Notes under the pieces: generated by a model
What the model was told of the DNA's origin: nothing
The model's input: only the letters and a program-made list of their open reading frames with translations
Databases searched by the model: none
Program-made: the position numbers and the translations under genes
Source: Verrucomicrobiaceae bacterium
GTDB lineage: Bacteria; Verrucomicrobiota; Verrucomicrobiia; Verrucomicrobiales; DEV007
NCBI GenBank assembly: GCA_004211885.1
Contig: SHBV01000001.1
Location: 123,699 to 187,698, forward strand
Reading direction: 5' to 3'
DNA: 64,000 bases
Part shown: positions 37,551-46,291 of the stretch, piece after piece
How positions within the stretch are numbered: the stretch's first letter is position 1
Layout: each line of letters begins with the position of its first letter

Positions 37551-38222
37551 CTAGCTCAAAAGCATCTTTATTTTTTCAGCATCGATACCTATAAGGTTTT
37601 CTCTGACCGTATGAGCATTTCCCAGAGATTCGATTGGATGAGTAGTGGCTACCGCGATGACATGCATATTTGCTGCTAGTCCTGCTTCAATTCCAACATG
37701 AGCATCTTCAAATACAACGCAGTTCTTAGGATCTACTTTAATTTTTTCAGCGGCCTTAAGAAACACTTCAGGACTAGGTTTTCCGTTACTCACATCTTCG
37801 GCTGCAGTGATAGCGTCAAAGTAATCTGAGAGTTCAATGATACTCATGACAGCCTTTATATTGGCAATGGGCGTAGAGGAAGCTATAGAGCATGCTATCT
37901 TTTCTGTTTTTAGTGATTCTACAAGATCTCGTACACCGGGCAATGGTTCGATCCCGTCAGAAATTATGATTTCGCGATAAATCTCTTCTTTTCTATTTGC
38001 TAATCGTGTAATTTCTCTGTGATTTGTGACGTCAATCCAAGTGCTAAAAAAGTTAGGGATAATATTCTCATTACGCATCCCAAAGGTCATTTTAAAGAAA
38101 TTTTCAGGAAGTTTTTTATTTTCTTCCTCTGCCAGTTTTGACCAGCTTTCCTCGTGTTGATCGTGTGAGTCTATGATGACTCCATCCCAATCGAATAATG
38201 CACCAATTGCATTCGAATTCAT
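37551..38222 (-). CDS. HAD-family hydrolase, beta-phosphoglucomutase-like
   Basis: The 223-residue protein has HAD motif I as LFDWDGVIIDS (nucleophile Asp and general acid Asp), a helical cap (about 18-85) and motif II CSIASSTPIANI. The lysine region is GKPSPEVFLKA, and motif IV is CVVFEDAHVGIEAGLAA. The cap type and motifs match the beta-phosphoglucomutase/phosphatase subfamily. The substrate cannot be fixed by reading. It lies 23 bases behind the Deg pseudoprotease gene on the same strand and may be cotranscribed. Confidence 0.87.
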   Translation of the reverse strand: MNSNAIGALFDWDGVIIDSHDQHEESWSKLAEEENKKLPENFFKMTFGMRNENIIPNFFSTWIDVTNHREITRLANRKEEIYREIIISDGIEPLPGVRDLVESLKTEKIACSIASSTPIANIKAVMSIIELSDYFDAITAAEDVSNGKPSPEVFLKAAEKIKVDPKNCVVFEDAHVGIEAGLAANMHVIAVATTHPIESLGNAHTVRENLIGIDAEKIKMLLS

Positions 38223-38245
38223 TGAACTTGTTTCTATTGATTGTT

Positions 38246-39718
38246 TTATTTTAGTCTTTTAGTAATGCCTATTCTTTGTTCAAGAGCGGCATTAACTCGT
38301 CCTGCCAAAACAGCATCAAGGAAAATTAATTTTGGATAAGAGTCGAATTCTATCCGGTGCTGTCCATTAGCAGGCATACTAGCGGCTTTGTCGACGTCAT
38401 GGATGTCATTGATAGGAATCCCATTGATCTTTGTTACTATCAAAGTACTGAGTCTCTCATATCCTAAAGTGGCAGGAGTTGGAATGGTTCGGGTAAGGAT
38501 AACCAGTTTACGTCTCCCTTCCTTTTCATACATTTCCGGATTAGCATGTGCCATAAGCAATTTAATTGGTGCTCTGGATTGCCAATCGTTCCCGAATAGT
38601 TTTAGGAAAGGAACGGAAAGTTCCTGGAAAACAAGACCACCAATGATAGAAAATTTAGGGCCGCGATCAAACATGTAAGGATCAATTAAATAGTCTTCAG
38701 CGGGCCGACGAATTAGCTTCAGATCAACTTCTTTTTTTTGTCCTTCCCGAAGAATTTTTATTTTCATTGAGTCTCCTGTGAATGCTTTTCCCCTTACAAG
38801 GTGGCTGAAGCTGAGCTTGCCCCATACAGGGTCATTATAGTTGCCTCGTGAATCGATTCCTTTACCATTAATAGATAAAATAACATCACCTGATTTAATG
38901 CTCGCAGCAGCAGCAGACGCACCTTCAATTACTTTGCTGACAAATACACCTCCATTTTCTTGATCGAGTTTAAGGTAATTTCTGAATTGTTCGTCGAGTG
39001 TTTGGGAATACATGATTCCAAGATTAGGAAATCCTGTATACTTACCATCCTCAGAGTCTTTCAAAAAATGCTCGATGATTGAAGCAGGTAAGATGTTTGA
39101 TATCTGATCCTTACTTGAATAACTGATAAGAAGGCCCGCAAGCTTATTGTTTTTGGCAACTGGAAGAGTAAAGCTTCCGGAACGGTATTGGACTGGGCCA
39201 TTGGCTTGTATTTGTAAAAATCTAGCCGTGTCGATGAAGGATTGGCGAACTTCAGCTTTGGAAACCGTAATTTGAGTAGTGACAGGAGTGCCACTTGCCT
39301 CAAATTGCCAAGCTTCTACTTTGTCTTTTGGAGATAGGTTCGTGTCTAACTCGAAAGGTACACGATCTGACAAGAAATCATTATCGTTAATAGGTTTTAG
39401 AAGTGCCAAATTCGCTTCATAATCAACAGTAATTACTTGGGCTGTTGTCTTTGCGGCTGTGTCCGGTTTTTCTAGCTCAATGTATGTTGCATCTGTGACC
39501 ATTTGAGCAGTGACCAATACTTTGCCTTCAGGGAGGACCGCTCCGAGTCCGATTCTGGTTGAGGATGCGCCTTTTTCCCATGGTTGTACGAGATTATAGG
39601 ACTGCATTGTTGTATTAACCCGGATGACCGACTTATCCACTGAAGCGGCTTCTAATTTTTCTGACCAAAGTGAAACTGATATTCCGAAGACGGAAAGTAG
39701 GATGGAGAATTTTGTCAT
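38246..39718 (-). CDS. Deg/HtrA-like pseudoprotease with PDZ domains
   Basis: The 490-residue exported protein (signal 1 to about 24) has the same layout as the Deg protease encoded just upstream. A trypsin-like domain covers about 28-220 and a PDZ domain about 235-335 (GVFVSKVIEGASAAAASIKS). A second PDZ-like domain follows, starting SIIGGLVFQEL. The triad is broken. The His position is Gln72 (LVTAQMV), the Asp position is Asn103 (EANLALL) and the GNSGGP loop is YRSGSF with Ser180. It should not cleave peptide bonds by the usual mechanism. It may regulate or target the active partner, or bind substrates. Upstream spacing to the partner is 75 bases. Confidence 0.82.
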   Translation of the reverse strand: MTKFSILLSVFGISVSLWSEKLEAASVDKSVIRVNTTMQSYNLVQPWEKGASSTRIGLGAVLPEGKVLVTAQMVTDATYIELEKPDTAAKTTAQVITVDYEANLALLKPINDNDFLSDRVPFELDTNLSPKDKVEAWQFEASGTPVTTQITVSKAEVRQSFIDTARFLQIQANGPVQYRSGSFTLPVAKNNKLAGLLISYSSKDQISNILPASIIEHFLKDSEDGKYTGFPNLGIMYSQTLDEQFRNYLKLDQENGGVFVSKVIEGASAAAASIKSGDVILSINGKGIDSRGNYNDPVWGKLSFSHLVRGKAFTGDSMKIKILREGQKKEVDLKLIRRPAEDYLIDPYMFDRGPKFSIIGGLVFQELSVPFLKLFGNDWQSRAPIKLLMAHANPEMYEKEGRRKLVILTRTIPTPATLGYERLSTLIVTKINGIPINDIHDVDKAASMPANGQHRIEFDSYPKLIFLDAVLAGRVNAALEQRIGITKRLK

Positions 39719-39793
39719 TTTGAAATTTTGCTAAAGTGTAGGGTATACTAGGTGCCGGAATGGTTCTATCTTTTGGATAGATTATAGTTGTAT

Positions 39794-41284
39794 CTAATCA
39801 CCTAAATAATAGTCCTTAATCACATTATATTTTTCTTGGATGCGCTTTTGTGCTGATTCTACTTTTGCTCGTTCAATAACAATGGGTCTTCCATTACCCA
39901 GCAAACTTATTATAATGTAATCGCCGTTATCTTTGGCTAGAGCATCGTGAACGTCTTTCAATGTCTTAACTTTTACGCCGTTCACTTCATCAACGATGCT
40001 ATGTTTAAAATTAGAGAAGTATGAATTGATGGAATCGGGAAGAATTGAAGTCAGAACGATTACTTCAGGCCGATCTTTGTAAATGTCTGCCGAGACATAT
40101 GAATCAAAATGATATCGGACTTGCAGATTTTTCATTCCATGTGCAGCCATGAGGTTTCTGTCTAAGGGCTGAAAGACCAGTCCTGAGAACATGATGTAGC
40201 GTGGTTTCTCGTCATATTTCTTTGCTGCAATTAAGTATGGAAGGAATCTCTTAAGAGTAACTTTGGTATCGATTGATTTGTTTTGTCTCCAGATCTTTAG
40301 TTTTATGACGTCACCTGCAAATTTTCTTTCGACGATTTCATTCATGTTAACGTCTTCTCCTTCGTAGTTGATCAATCCATTTGATTTTACTGGGCGGCCA
40401 TCAATTGCTAAGAGAACATCCCCGGTTTTAAGAATTCCTCCAGCCGAACCATCTTCTTCTGCAGCAGCTACCATGATTCCTATTCCATCATTAGCCAGGC
40501 CCAGAGCTTTTCTTTGAGCGGGATTAATTAGGGGAAAATCACTCATGCTGAGATCAACATAATGATCATAATTACCGTCTTCGACGTCTTTAAGGAATCT
40601 ACGAATGACCGGAGTGGGGATCATGTAGCCTGTGTTTTGTGCCACGTTTCCAGAGTAACCCTGAAAAGCGACTCCGACCACTTTTCCATTTTGTATTACT
40701 GGTCCTCCGGAATTTCCAGGATTGATAGCTGCGTCGATTTGTATCGTTAGATGTAAATCGACACTAGTATGGGAATAGCTAAGAAAATCGATCCTTGAAA
40801 CTACGCCTGAAGTTATAGAGATTCGCTCACCTCCTATTGGATAGCCTATTACTTTAACAGTAGTATCCAATTGTGGAAGTTTTCCGATATCAAATGGGCT
40901 CACACCTTCAAAAGCCGAAGGATCTTCAAGTTCAAGCATGGCGAGATCACAATCGTGGGCAATATGGACTATCTTTGCTCGATAAGGTTTAGCATCACCG
41001 ACTTTCTTTATATAGATAATGCGACTGTTACTAACGACATGAGCATTGGTTAAAAATTTATTTTCACCTACTAGCCATCCAGTTCCATTGCCGCCAGAGT
41101 CTCGGCCAGTATTCCAAGGGCTACGATAATCTGGATTAAGAGAAGAATTTTCAATTCTAACAACTGCTTCATATCTAGAAGAGTTATTAGCTTGATTGGT
41201 ATTTTCTTTTTCATTTTTATCCTCCGCAGTGGCAAGCTCCCAGGCAAGAATTGTTATAATGAACGAGAAAATAGAAGATTTCAT
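39794..41284 (-). CDS. Deg/HtrA-type serine protease with PDZ domains
   Basis: The 496-residue exported protein (signal 1 to about 20) has an intact trypsin-like triad: His82 in TNAHVV, Asp113 in HDCDLAML and Ser192 in NPGNSGGPV. The first PDZ domain (about 250-345) includes DGSAGGILKTGDVLLAIDGR. A second PDZ-like domain begins FSGLVFQPLDRNLM. The closing region resembles the plant-type Deg2/Deg9/Deg10 group more than DegP, judged from the FSGLVFQPL and VDEVNGVKVKTL segments. It probably handles misfolded envelope proteins. The start is the ATG at 41284, followed by a 249-base AT-rich gap to the next gene. Confidence 0.92.
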   Translation of the reverse strand: MKSSIFSFIITILAWELATAEDKNEKENTNQANNSSRYEAVVRIENSSLNPDYRSPWNTGRDSGGNGTGWLVGENKFLTNAHVVSNSRIIYIKKVGDAKPYRAKIVHIAHDCDLAMLELEDPSAFEGVSPFDIGKLPQLDTTVKVIGYPIGGERISITSGVVSRIDFLSYSHTSVDLHLTIQIDAAINPGNSGGPVIQNGKVVGVAFQGYSGNVAQNTGYMIPTPVIRRFLKDVEDGNYDHYVDLSMSDFPLINPAQRKALGLANDGIGIMVAAAEEDGSAGGILKTGDVLLAIDGRPVKSNGLINYEGEDVNMNEIVERKFAGDVIKLKIWRQNKSIDTKVTLKRFLPYLIAAKKYDEKPRYIMFSGLVFQPLDRNLMAAHGMKNLQVRYHFDSYVSADIYKDRPEVIVLTSILPDSINSYFSNFKHSIVDEVNGVKVKTLKDVHDALAKDNGDYIIISLLGNGRPIVIERAKVESAQKRIQEKYNVIKDYYLGD

Positions 41285-41534
41285 ATTGATGGTTTTTGAA
41301 GGATTGATTCTCTAAGATATTTCTATTGTCGGCTCCGAGTCTAGAAAAGCAATCTGGGTCTTTTCTTTTGTGAATTATTTAAAGGAATCCCTTTCGTTAA
41401 ATTCATAATTCTTTGTAATACGCGAGAAGAGTCAGGACAGTTTTTTTGATGGCTGATTTTTTTAACAAAAAATAATCTTGCAATTATTTAACTTTTGTTA
41501 ATAATCAATAATAATTACTTATATTTATCTATCT

Positions 41535-41759
41535 ATGTCATTCATATCACGCTTTTCTTGGCTCAAGGGGAAAAACAATATTACAGATGAGGAGACAAGG
41601 GATATATCTGAAATTCTCAGGGCAGGAAGGTCTTCCAAAAGAAGAGAAAATTTAAAATTTACCGGTAAGACTCGTGGTAAATCAGCTACCAGCATGTTTG
41701 GGCGAAGGCAACTTCGTGAGGCGATTTTACACTGCGTTGTCAATGAGGAAGAGCGTTAG
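41535..41759 (+). CDS. Possible small basic protein of unknown function
   Basis: A 74-codon frame runs from an ATG after an AT-rich, promoter-like stretch (41463-41534). The product is helical and basic (ITDEETRDISEILRAGRSSK, then TGKTRGKSATSMFGRRQLRE). It lacks hydrophobic runs and has a sensible composition for a soluble protein. I know no family with it. An opposite-strand frame covers nearly the same bases, so the coding strand is not certain. It looks more protein-like on this strand. Confidence 0.45.
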   Translation: MSFISRFSWLKGKNNITDEETRDISEILRAGRSSKRRENLKFTGKTRGKSATSMFGRRQLREAILHCVVNEEER

Positions 41760-41780
41760 AGTATCTTTCTTCCAGATGGT

Positions 41781-42485
41781 TTAATTTACCGTCATTTGCT
41801 TTCCATTGTCATTGGAATTAATCCTTTCAATTAGAGGAATTGCCATTTTTGCCCATTCTTCAGGTTTTTGATATACTGATGCTCCTTCAGCCCAACACTT
41901 CCTTAGCATTTCGGTATTAATGATTCCAGGATTTAAAGCAATGCAAGCCATGCCATCAGGTAATTCTTGGGCTAATGCACTGCTCATTCCCTCAATGGCC
42001 CACTTTGTTGTACAGTAAGGGGCAACATCGGGAGAGGTTGAACGTCCCCAACCTGAACTTAAGTTTACTATGATTCCCCTGCGGCTTCGAATCATTGATG
42101 GAACAAAGTGTCTAATCATATTAGCTACACCATTAATGTTAACGGCAGACATTTCATCAAACTCTTTAGCCGATACTTGCCATAAAGGTGCAGGATGATT
42201 CATGATGGCAGCATTATTAATGAGTAAATGCGGTGAACCAAATTTGTTAATTAACCTTTCTGCTGCGGCAGCAATCGATTCATCACAAGAAACATTGGCT
42301 TGAAAAATATCATGATTTTCTCCTAGTTCATCTGTGAGTGCCGTAACTTTGCTTTTTGTTTTTCCAAATCCACCCACAGTCCATCCTTTTTTTGCTAGAC
42401 CAAGAGCAATTTGTTTTCCGAGACCACTTGTAGATCCAGAAATGATAACTATGCGTTTTGTTTTATGATCAATAGTATCTTGCAT
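41781..42485 (-). CDS. Short-chain dehydrogenase/reductase
   Basis: The 234-residue protein is a classical SDR. The cofactor loop is SGSTSGLGKQIALGLAKKGW (about 16-35). The NNAA motif appears as LLINNAAIM, the catalytic Ser lies in IVNLSSGWG, and the Tyr-Lys pair is in APYCTTKWAIEGMSSAL. The sequence VGGFGKTKSK after strand 2 suggests a preference for NADPH. The substrate is unknown. It is divergent from the aminopeptidase T-like gene, with 76 bases between starts. Confidence 0.9.
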   Translation of the reverse strand: MQDTIDHKTKRIVIISGSTSGLGKQIALGLAKKGWTVGGFGKTKSKVTALTDELGENHDIFQANVSCDESIAAAAERLINKFGSPHLLINNAAIMNHPAPLWQVSAKEFDEMSAVNINGVANMIRHFVPSMIRSRRGIIVNLSSGWGRSTSPDVAPYCTTKWAIEGMSSALAQELPDGMACIALNPGIINTEMLRKCWAEGASVYQKPEEWAKMAIPLIERINSNDNGKQMTVN

Positions 42486-42561
42486 TTAATTTTTATTTAA
42501 TACCTCTTCAATAAAATCAACCATTGCATCTAATTCAAGTTCGCCAAAGTTATATCAGAAA

Positions 42562-43755
42562 ATGAATTCAACTGAAACCCTCCCATCGAGTATTATTTTA
42601 AATCCGGAAGATAGAACATTTCCAGAATTTAGCTTAACCAAATTATTGGATTCAGTATTTGATCCAACTGAAGGATGTAGGGTCTGTATCATTACAGATT
42701 TTGAAGAACCCTCAAAAGAGATTAGAGACTTTAAATTCTTGCAGTCTCCTGAAAGATTCCCTGTCCAAGTAAAAGCTTATGAAGAATTTTTTTGCAAGTT
42801 GAAAGATGGTGTAATGAAAGAACTTGGTATGAGTGGGGGCGAAATGTTTGCTTACCATGCCACTAATGGATCCAATCTTGATATGAAGGATGAATGCTTT
42901 GGTGTGGATGGTTCAATTTTGTCCTTGGATGAGAACATTTACCCTGAATATGATATCATTTTGTGTATTTCAGATTGGAGTGCCACTGCGCCACTAACTG
43001 CCAAGTGTAAAGATTTTGGATTTCGTGGTGCTACTATGCATGGGCTGAATGATATCATCCTTAATTCAGGTCTTTCTGTAGATTACAATCAGGTCTCATC
43101 TGATGCTGAGAAACTGCGGTTGGCCATGACGGGTGCCGATGAAATTGAAATTGATTTTACATTGGACGAGGGCAGAACTCTAACAGCAAAACTATTTTTG
43201 GATGGCCAAGAGGCACAGAAATCGCATGGTCTTTGCAAGGGTAAAGTTCCAGATATTGCGAACTTGCCCGCCGGCGAAGTTTATTTCGTTCCAGTCGATG
43301 CAGTTGGACAGTTTCCTATGAAGTACTATGATGGAACTCTGGGTCTTCTTAATGTAAAGGATCGTAACATATACCGCAGTACTTTGATCGAAGGAGATCA
43401 GGCAATAATCGACGAGCACAACCAAAGATTAAACGACGATCCAGTTACTGGAACCTTAGGTGAGCTAGGATTCGGAACTCAGGTTTTACCAGTTTCGGGT
43501 GCTGATATCCAAGACGAGAAGGTGCTTGGAACTTGTCACCTCGCGACTGGCAGAGACGACCATCTTGGTGGCGATATCATTCCTGAAATGTTCAAGACTC
43601 ACCAAAATTCTACCCATGATGATATTCTTTTTGCACCACATAAAACTCCTAATTTTGATATTAGCCAGGTTAGAATGAAAAGAGGCGATCAGTTCGAGAT
43701 TCTTATCGAACATTTTAAGCCTAGCCAGTATCTCATAAATGCTTTATCTCAATAG
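42562..43755 (+). CDS. Aminopeptidase T (M29)/NicX-superfamily protein
   Basis: The 397-residue protein shows the C-terminal core of the M29 aminopeptidase and 2,5-dihydroxypyridine dioxygenase (NicX) superfamily. It has DIANLPAGEVYFVPVD near 236-251 and LGELGFGTQV with Glu301. DEKVLGTCHLATG follows with Glu319 and His326, and THDDILF carries His352 and Asp353. These are the usual metal ligands. The N-terminal 200 residues are divergent and acidic. Whether it is a peptidase, a dioxygenase or something else is open. It is followed after 22 bases by an OvoA-type methyltransferase, which hints at small-molecule metabolism. Confidence 0.7.
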   Translation: MNSTETLPSSIILNPEDRTFPEFSLTKLLDSVFDPTEGCRVCIITDFEEPSKEIRDFKFLQSPERFPVQVKAYEEFFCKLKDGVMKELGMSGGEMFAYHATNGSNLDMKDECFGVDGSILSLDENIYPEYDIILCISDWSATAPLTAKCKDFGFRGATMHGLNDIILNSGLSVDYNQVSSDAEKLRLAMTGADEIEIDFTLDEGRTLTAKLFLDGQEAQKSHGLCKGKVPDIANLPAGEVYFVPVDAVGQFPMKYYDGTLGLLNVKDRNIYRSTLIEGDQAIIDEHNQRLNDDPVTGTLGELGFGTQVLPVSGADIQDEKVLGTCHLATGRDDHLGGDIIPEMFKTHQNSTHDDILFAPHKTPNFDISQVRMKRGDQFEILIEHFKPSQYLINALSQ

Positions 43756-43777
43756 AAGATAATTAATTAATTTTCCA

Positions 43778-44521
43778 GTGAGCTTTTATGAGTCCCAATC
43801 ATGCCTTGATCAGTATTTGTTATTTCACTATGGCAATTCTCTTGAAATAGATCCGTTTCAAATATTTCCTGAGTCCTTTTTGAATTTTGCTGGGCGTAGT
43901 GTTACTGAAAATCTAGATACTACCAAGGGTAGGCGGCGTGCTCTAGATTTAGGCTGTTCGGTAGGAAGGTCATGTTTCGAGCTTTCTCGGTTTTGTGATG
44001 AGGTAGTGGGCATAGATTATTCCAATCAGTTCATAAGTGCCGCTGAAACGATAAGAGTTGAGGGTAGTGTTAAATTCAATCGTCTGCAGGAAGGGAGTCA
44101 GTTTAATTCTTATATTGCTCAGATGCCGAAAGGGTCGAGGCCTGAACGGATTTCCTTTGAGGTTGGGGATGCACTGCAATTGCCTGATGGAATTGGAAAA
44201 TTTGATGTCATACATGCAGCGAATTTACTTTGCAGATTGTCTAATCCGGATAATCTCCTAAAGAAATTACCGGCAATCATGAATGAAGGGGGAGTGTTGA
44301 TTATAACTACCCCTTGTACTTGGATTGGAGAATTCACTCCGATGGAAAATTGGCCTAAAGGATCGACACTAGATTGGATAAGCGCAAATTTGTCCGAAAA
44401 ATTCGTTCTCCAGAACAATCATGACATGCCTTTCATTATCTTAGAACATGCACGTAAATTTCAAGTAGGTATTGCTCAGGCCAGCGTGTGGAATCGCAAT
44501 TCTAAATTAAATGATTCCTGA
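43778..44521 (+). CDS. Stand-alone OvoA-type 4-mercaptohistidine N1-methyltransferase
   Basis: The 247-residue protein matches the C-terminal methyltransferase domain of OvoA, which methylates 4-mercaptohistidine to ovothiol A. Diagnostic stretches are YLLFHYGNSLEIDPF, the SAM loop RALDLGCSVGRSCFELS (54-70), IHAANLLCRL, TTPCTWIGEFTPMENW and a C-terminus EHARKFQVGIAQASVW. The sulfoxide synthase half normally fused in front is absent here and elsewhere in the window. It starts at GTG 43778. The next gene begins 11 bases before its stop, so the two are coupled. The real substrate may be a different histidine derivative. Confidence 0.85.
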   Translation: MSFYESQSCLDQYLLFHYGNSLEIDPFQIFPESFLNFAGRSVTENLDTTKGRRRALDLGCSVGRSCFELSRFCDEVVGIDYSNQFISAAETIRVEGSVKFNRLQEGSQFNSYIAQMPKGSRPERISFEVGDALQLPDGIGKFDVIHAANLLCRLSNPDNLLKKLPAIMNEGGVLIITTPCTWIGEFTPMENWPKGSTLDWISANLSEKFVLQNNHDMPFIILEHARKFQVGIAQASVWNRNSKLNDS

Positions 44522-45593
44522 AAATCAAGAAGCGGACTGTTCTAAAGGGCCTTTTAAATTCCCGCGAAGATATATTTTCTATGGCTTGAGTATTTTGTAT
44601 TTGGTTGGGGATATTTATTGGTTTGGTGGGCCACTCAAGTCATGGATGGATCAGACATTGAAAGGCAATTATATGGACGCTGAGGAACTTGCTTTAAAAG
44701 AAGAAATTGTTGCTACAGTGAATGCTCACCCTATTAGGCGGCATGATTTGGAGCGTGCTACGGAAGAGTATTGTCGTAAAAATGGAATAATATTGAGTGA
44801 GATTGCAAGAAGTAGAATTAATGCGATACGCCTTCTTGTGCTTGATCAATTAGTAATTGACCGATTGATCTGGTTCCATTCTTACCACTACCCTGAGGAA
44901 CTATCCCAAGAAGAAATTGATGATGCTTTGATAAGGTTTCGCCGAGGGTTTGATAGTTCCGAAGAATTTGAGCAGGCAGCTTTATTTCAAGGATTTTCAG
45001 TTAGTCGGATTGATACTTTTCTCCAGAACCAATTGATGCAAAGAGCATGGATTGAGAAGGCTATAAAGAAACATATTATTGTTAGTGAAGAGGAGATAAT
45101 AGAACGATATGAAAGTGATGAAATTATTTCTATGATTCCCGAAAGAGTCAATGTTAAGCACATCTTTTTTTCAACTTTGGATAAAGATGTTGAGCAGGTT
45201 GGGGGGGAGGCCCAAAGAATTTTTCAGAAATTAAAAGAAGGTCAGAGTTTCGATGAATTGGCAATGAGATTTTCCGAGGATTCTCGAAACAAAGATGCGG
45301 GAGGAAATTTGGGATGGCTTACCCGAGACCGTGTTCCTGATGAATTTTATGATAGTATTATTAAAATAAGTATTGGCGAGACAGCCCCCGCGTTCAAGAC
45401 CGCTCTTGGTTGGCACATAGTTCACGTTATTGGCCGAATGGATTCAGCCAAAGCTTCATTAGATTTATTGTATGATGAGATCGCTGCAACCATTGAAGTT
45501 GAGAAGCGACAAAGGGCTATCGAATCATTAATTAATCACATCAAAAGTAAGGCCAAGATTCGTTATACAGGACAATTCACTTGGGTAGAATGA
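44511..45593 (+). CDS. Membrane-anchored parvulin-type peptidylprolyl isomerase
   Basis: The 360-residue protein has one membrane helix (about 21-40), then an extracytoplasmic SurA_N-like helical domain (about 60-190). A parvulin domain follows at about 205-310: NVKHIFFSTLD, SFDELAMRFSEDSRNKDAGG, LGWLTRDRVPDEFYD and FKTALGWHIVHVIGR. These are the usual rotamase motifs. It probably folds exported proteins. It overlaps the methyltransferase gene by 11 bases. A run of seven G occurs at about 45200 inside the gene. Confidence 0.88.
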   Translation: MIPENQEADCSKGPFKFPRRYIFYGLSILYLVGDIYWFGGPLKSWMDQTLKGNYMDAEELALKEEIVATVNAHPIRRHDLERATEEYCRKNGIILSEIARSRINAIRLLVLDQLVIDRLIWFHSYHYPEELSQEEIDDALIRFRRGFDSSEEFEQAALFQGFSVSRIDTFLQNQLMQRAWIEKAIKKHIIVSEEEIIERYESDEIISMIPERVNVKHIFFSTLDKDVEQVGGEAQRIFQKLKEGQSFDELAMRFSEDSRNKDAGGNLGWLTRDRVPDEFYDSIIKISIGETAPAFKTALGWHIVHVIGRMDSAKASLDLLYDEIAATIEVEKRQRAIESLINHIKSKAKIRYTGQFTWVE

Positions 45594-45816
45594 CTTGGAG
45601 GTGCTCAACGTCCGAGGTCTGTCTATTGACTGTGCGCCTCCGACTGCGGCTTAGGATCAACTGTGTGGCATAACTGTTATTGACCACAGAGGTGCAACAG
45701 GGTGTTAAGGTTGCTTTAGGGACGATTCGTCGAATCGTTTTAGCTGGGGATCCCTAGACTGCTTCATTTGGGCACCCAGTTTTTCCCTAGGATAACATTC
45801 CCAAAATAGGCAGTTG
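45594..45816. other. Dyad-rich intergenic segment, possible structured RNA of unknown class
   Basis: This gap between two convergent genes holds no ORF but much potential pairing. An 8-bp stem joins GGAGGTGC (597-604) and GCGCCTCC (about 45634-45641), with one G-T pair. GCAAC/GTTGC forms a stem around 45694-45714. CGATTCGTCGAATCG (45723-45737) lies inside a TAGGGA/TCCCTA stem (45717-45756). Two imperfect copies of GAGGTGC(T)CAAC occur at 598-609 and 689-698 (add 45000). I found no tmRNA, 4.5S or RNase P motif. The strand is unknown. Confidence 0.4.
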
Positions 45817-46206
45817 CTAACTTGGTGGTAATACGCCTTCGCGCGCAGGAAGTTTAGGCTTTAGGATTGATTGCTTTCCTGGATTCTCTTGTTGAGTAGA
45901 TTTTTTTTCTTCTGGCTTTGGTGGTGGAACTATTTTTGGTTCTTTTGGTTCTTCGCTGGTGATGGGTTCTGGCAATAAAGGTACATTTGTTTGTGGAGAA
46001 GAATTCGAATTTTCAAGTGAGGTTTTCTTTACCAAATTTTTTCCTGTATTAGCTGGTTTTGTTACTTCACCAGATTCTTCAATGTTATTTTCTTGAGTGC
46101 CTTTGAGCAAATTAATTGAAGGCACGCGAATCGATTGAAGCGTATTACAAGAGCATAGTCCTAATGCTATAATCACTAAAGTCGGAGCAATTATTTGGAT
46201 TTTCAT
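45817..46206 (-). CDS. Small proline-rich lipoprotein
   Basis: The 129-residue product has a lipoprotein signal with lipobox GLCSC and the lipidated Cys near residue 20. The mature part is disordered-looking: Ser/Asn/Glu-rich in the middle and Pro/Lys-rich after about 75 (PKIVPPPKPEEKK, KPKLPAREGVLPPS). I know no family. A periplasmic spacer or peptidoglycan-interacting tail is possible. It is on the same strand as the PrsW-like gene 85 bases upstream of it. Confidence 0.65.
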   Translation of the reverse strand: MKIQIIAPTLVIIALGLCSCNTLQSIRVPSINLLKGTQENNIEESGEVTKPANTGKNLVKKTSLENSNSSPQTNVPLLPEPITSEEPKEPKIVPPPKPEEKKSTQQENPGKQSILKPKLPAREGVLPPS

Positions 46207-46291
46207 TTTCAGTATTATCTCTTCCTATCCAGCTAAAGCCTTTAATGGCTATATGGTCAAGGTCTTTGTGCGTGTGAGGTTTCTGTAATGA

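Noticed and set aside
41525..41743. Minus-strand ORF over the small basic protein
   Set aside because: It covers the same bases as the plus-strand frame and looks less protein-like; at most one is real.
45198..45206. Run of seven G inside the parvulin gene as a phase-variable tract
   Set aside because: The frame is intact, and seven G is short for slippage; no similar tract occurs in other surface genes here.
45594..45816. Identification as tmRNA, 4.5S or RNase P RNA
   Set aside because: No tRNA-like end, no tag ORF, no SRP-type GNAR loop motif, and no RNase P core sequences were found on either strand.
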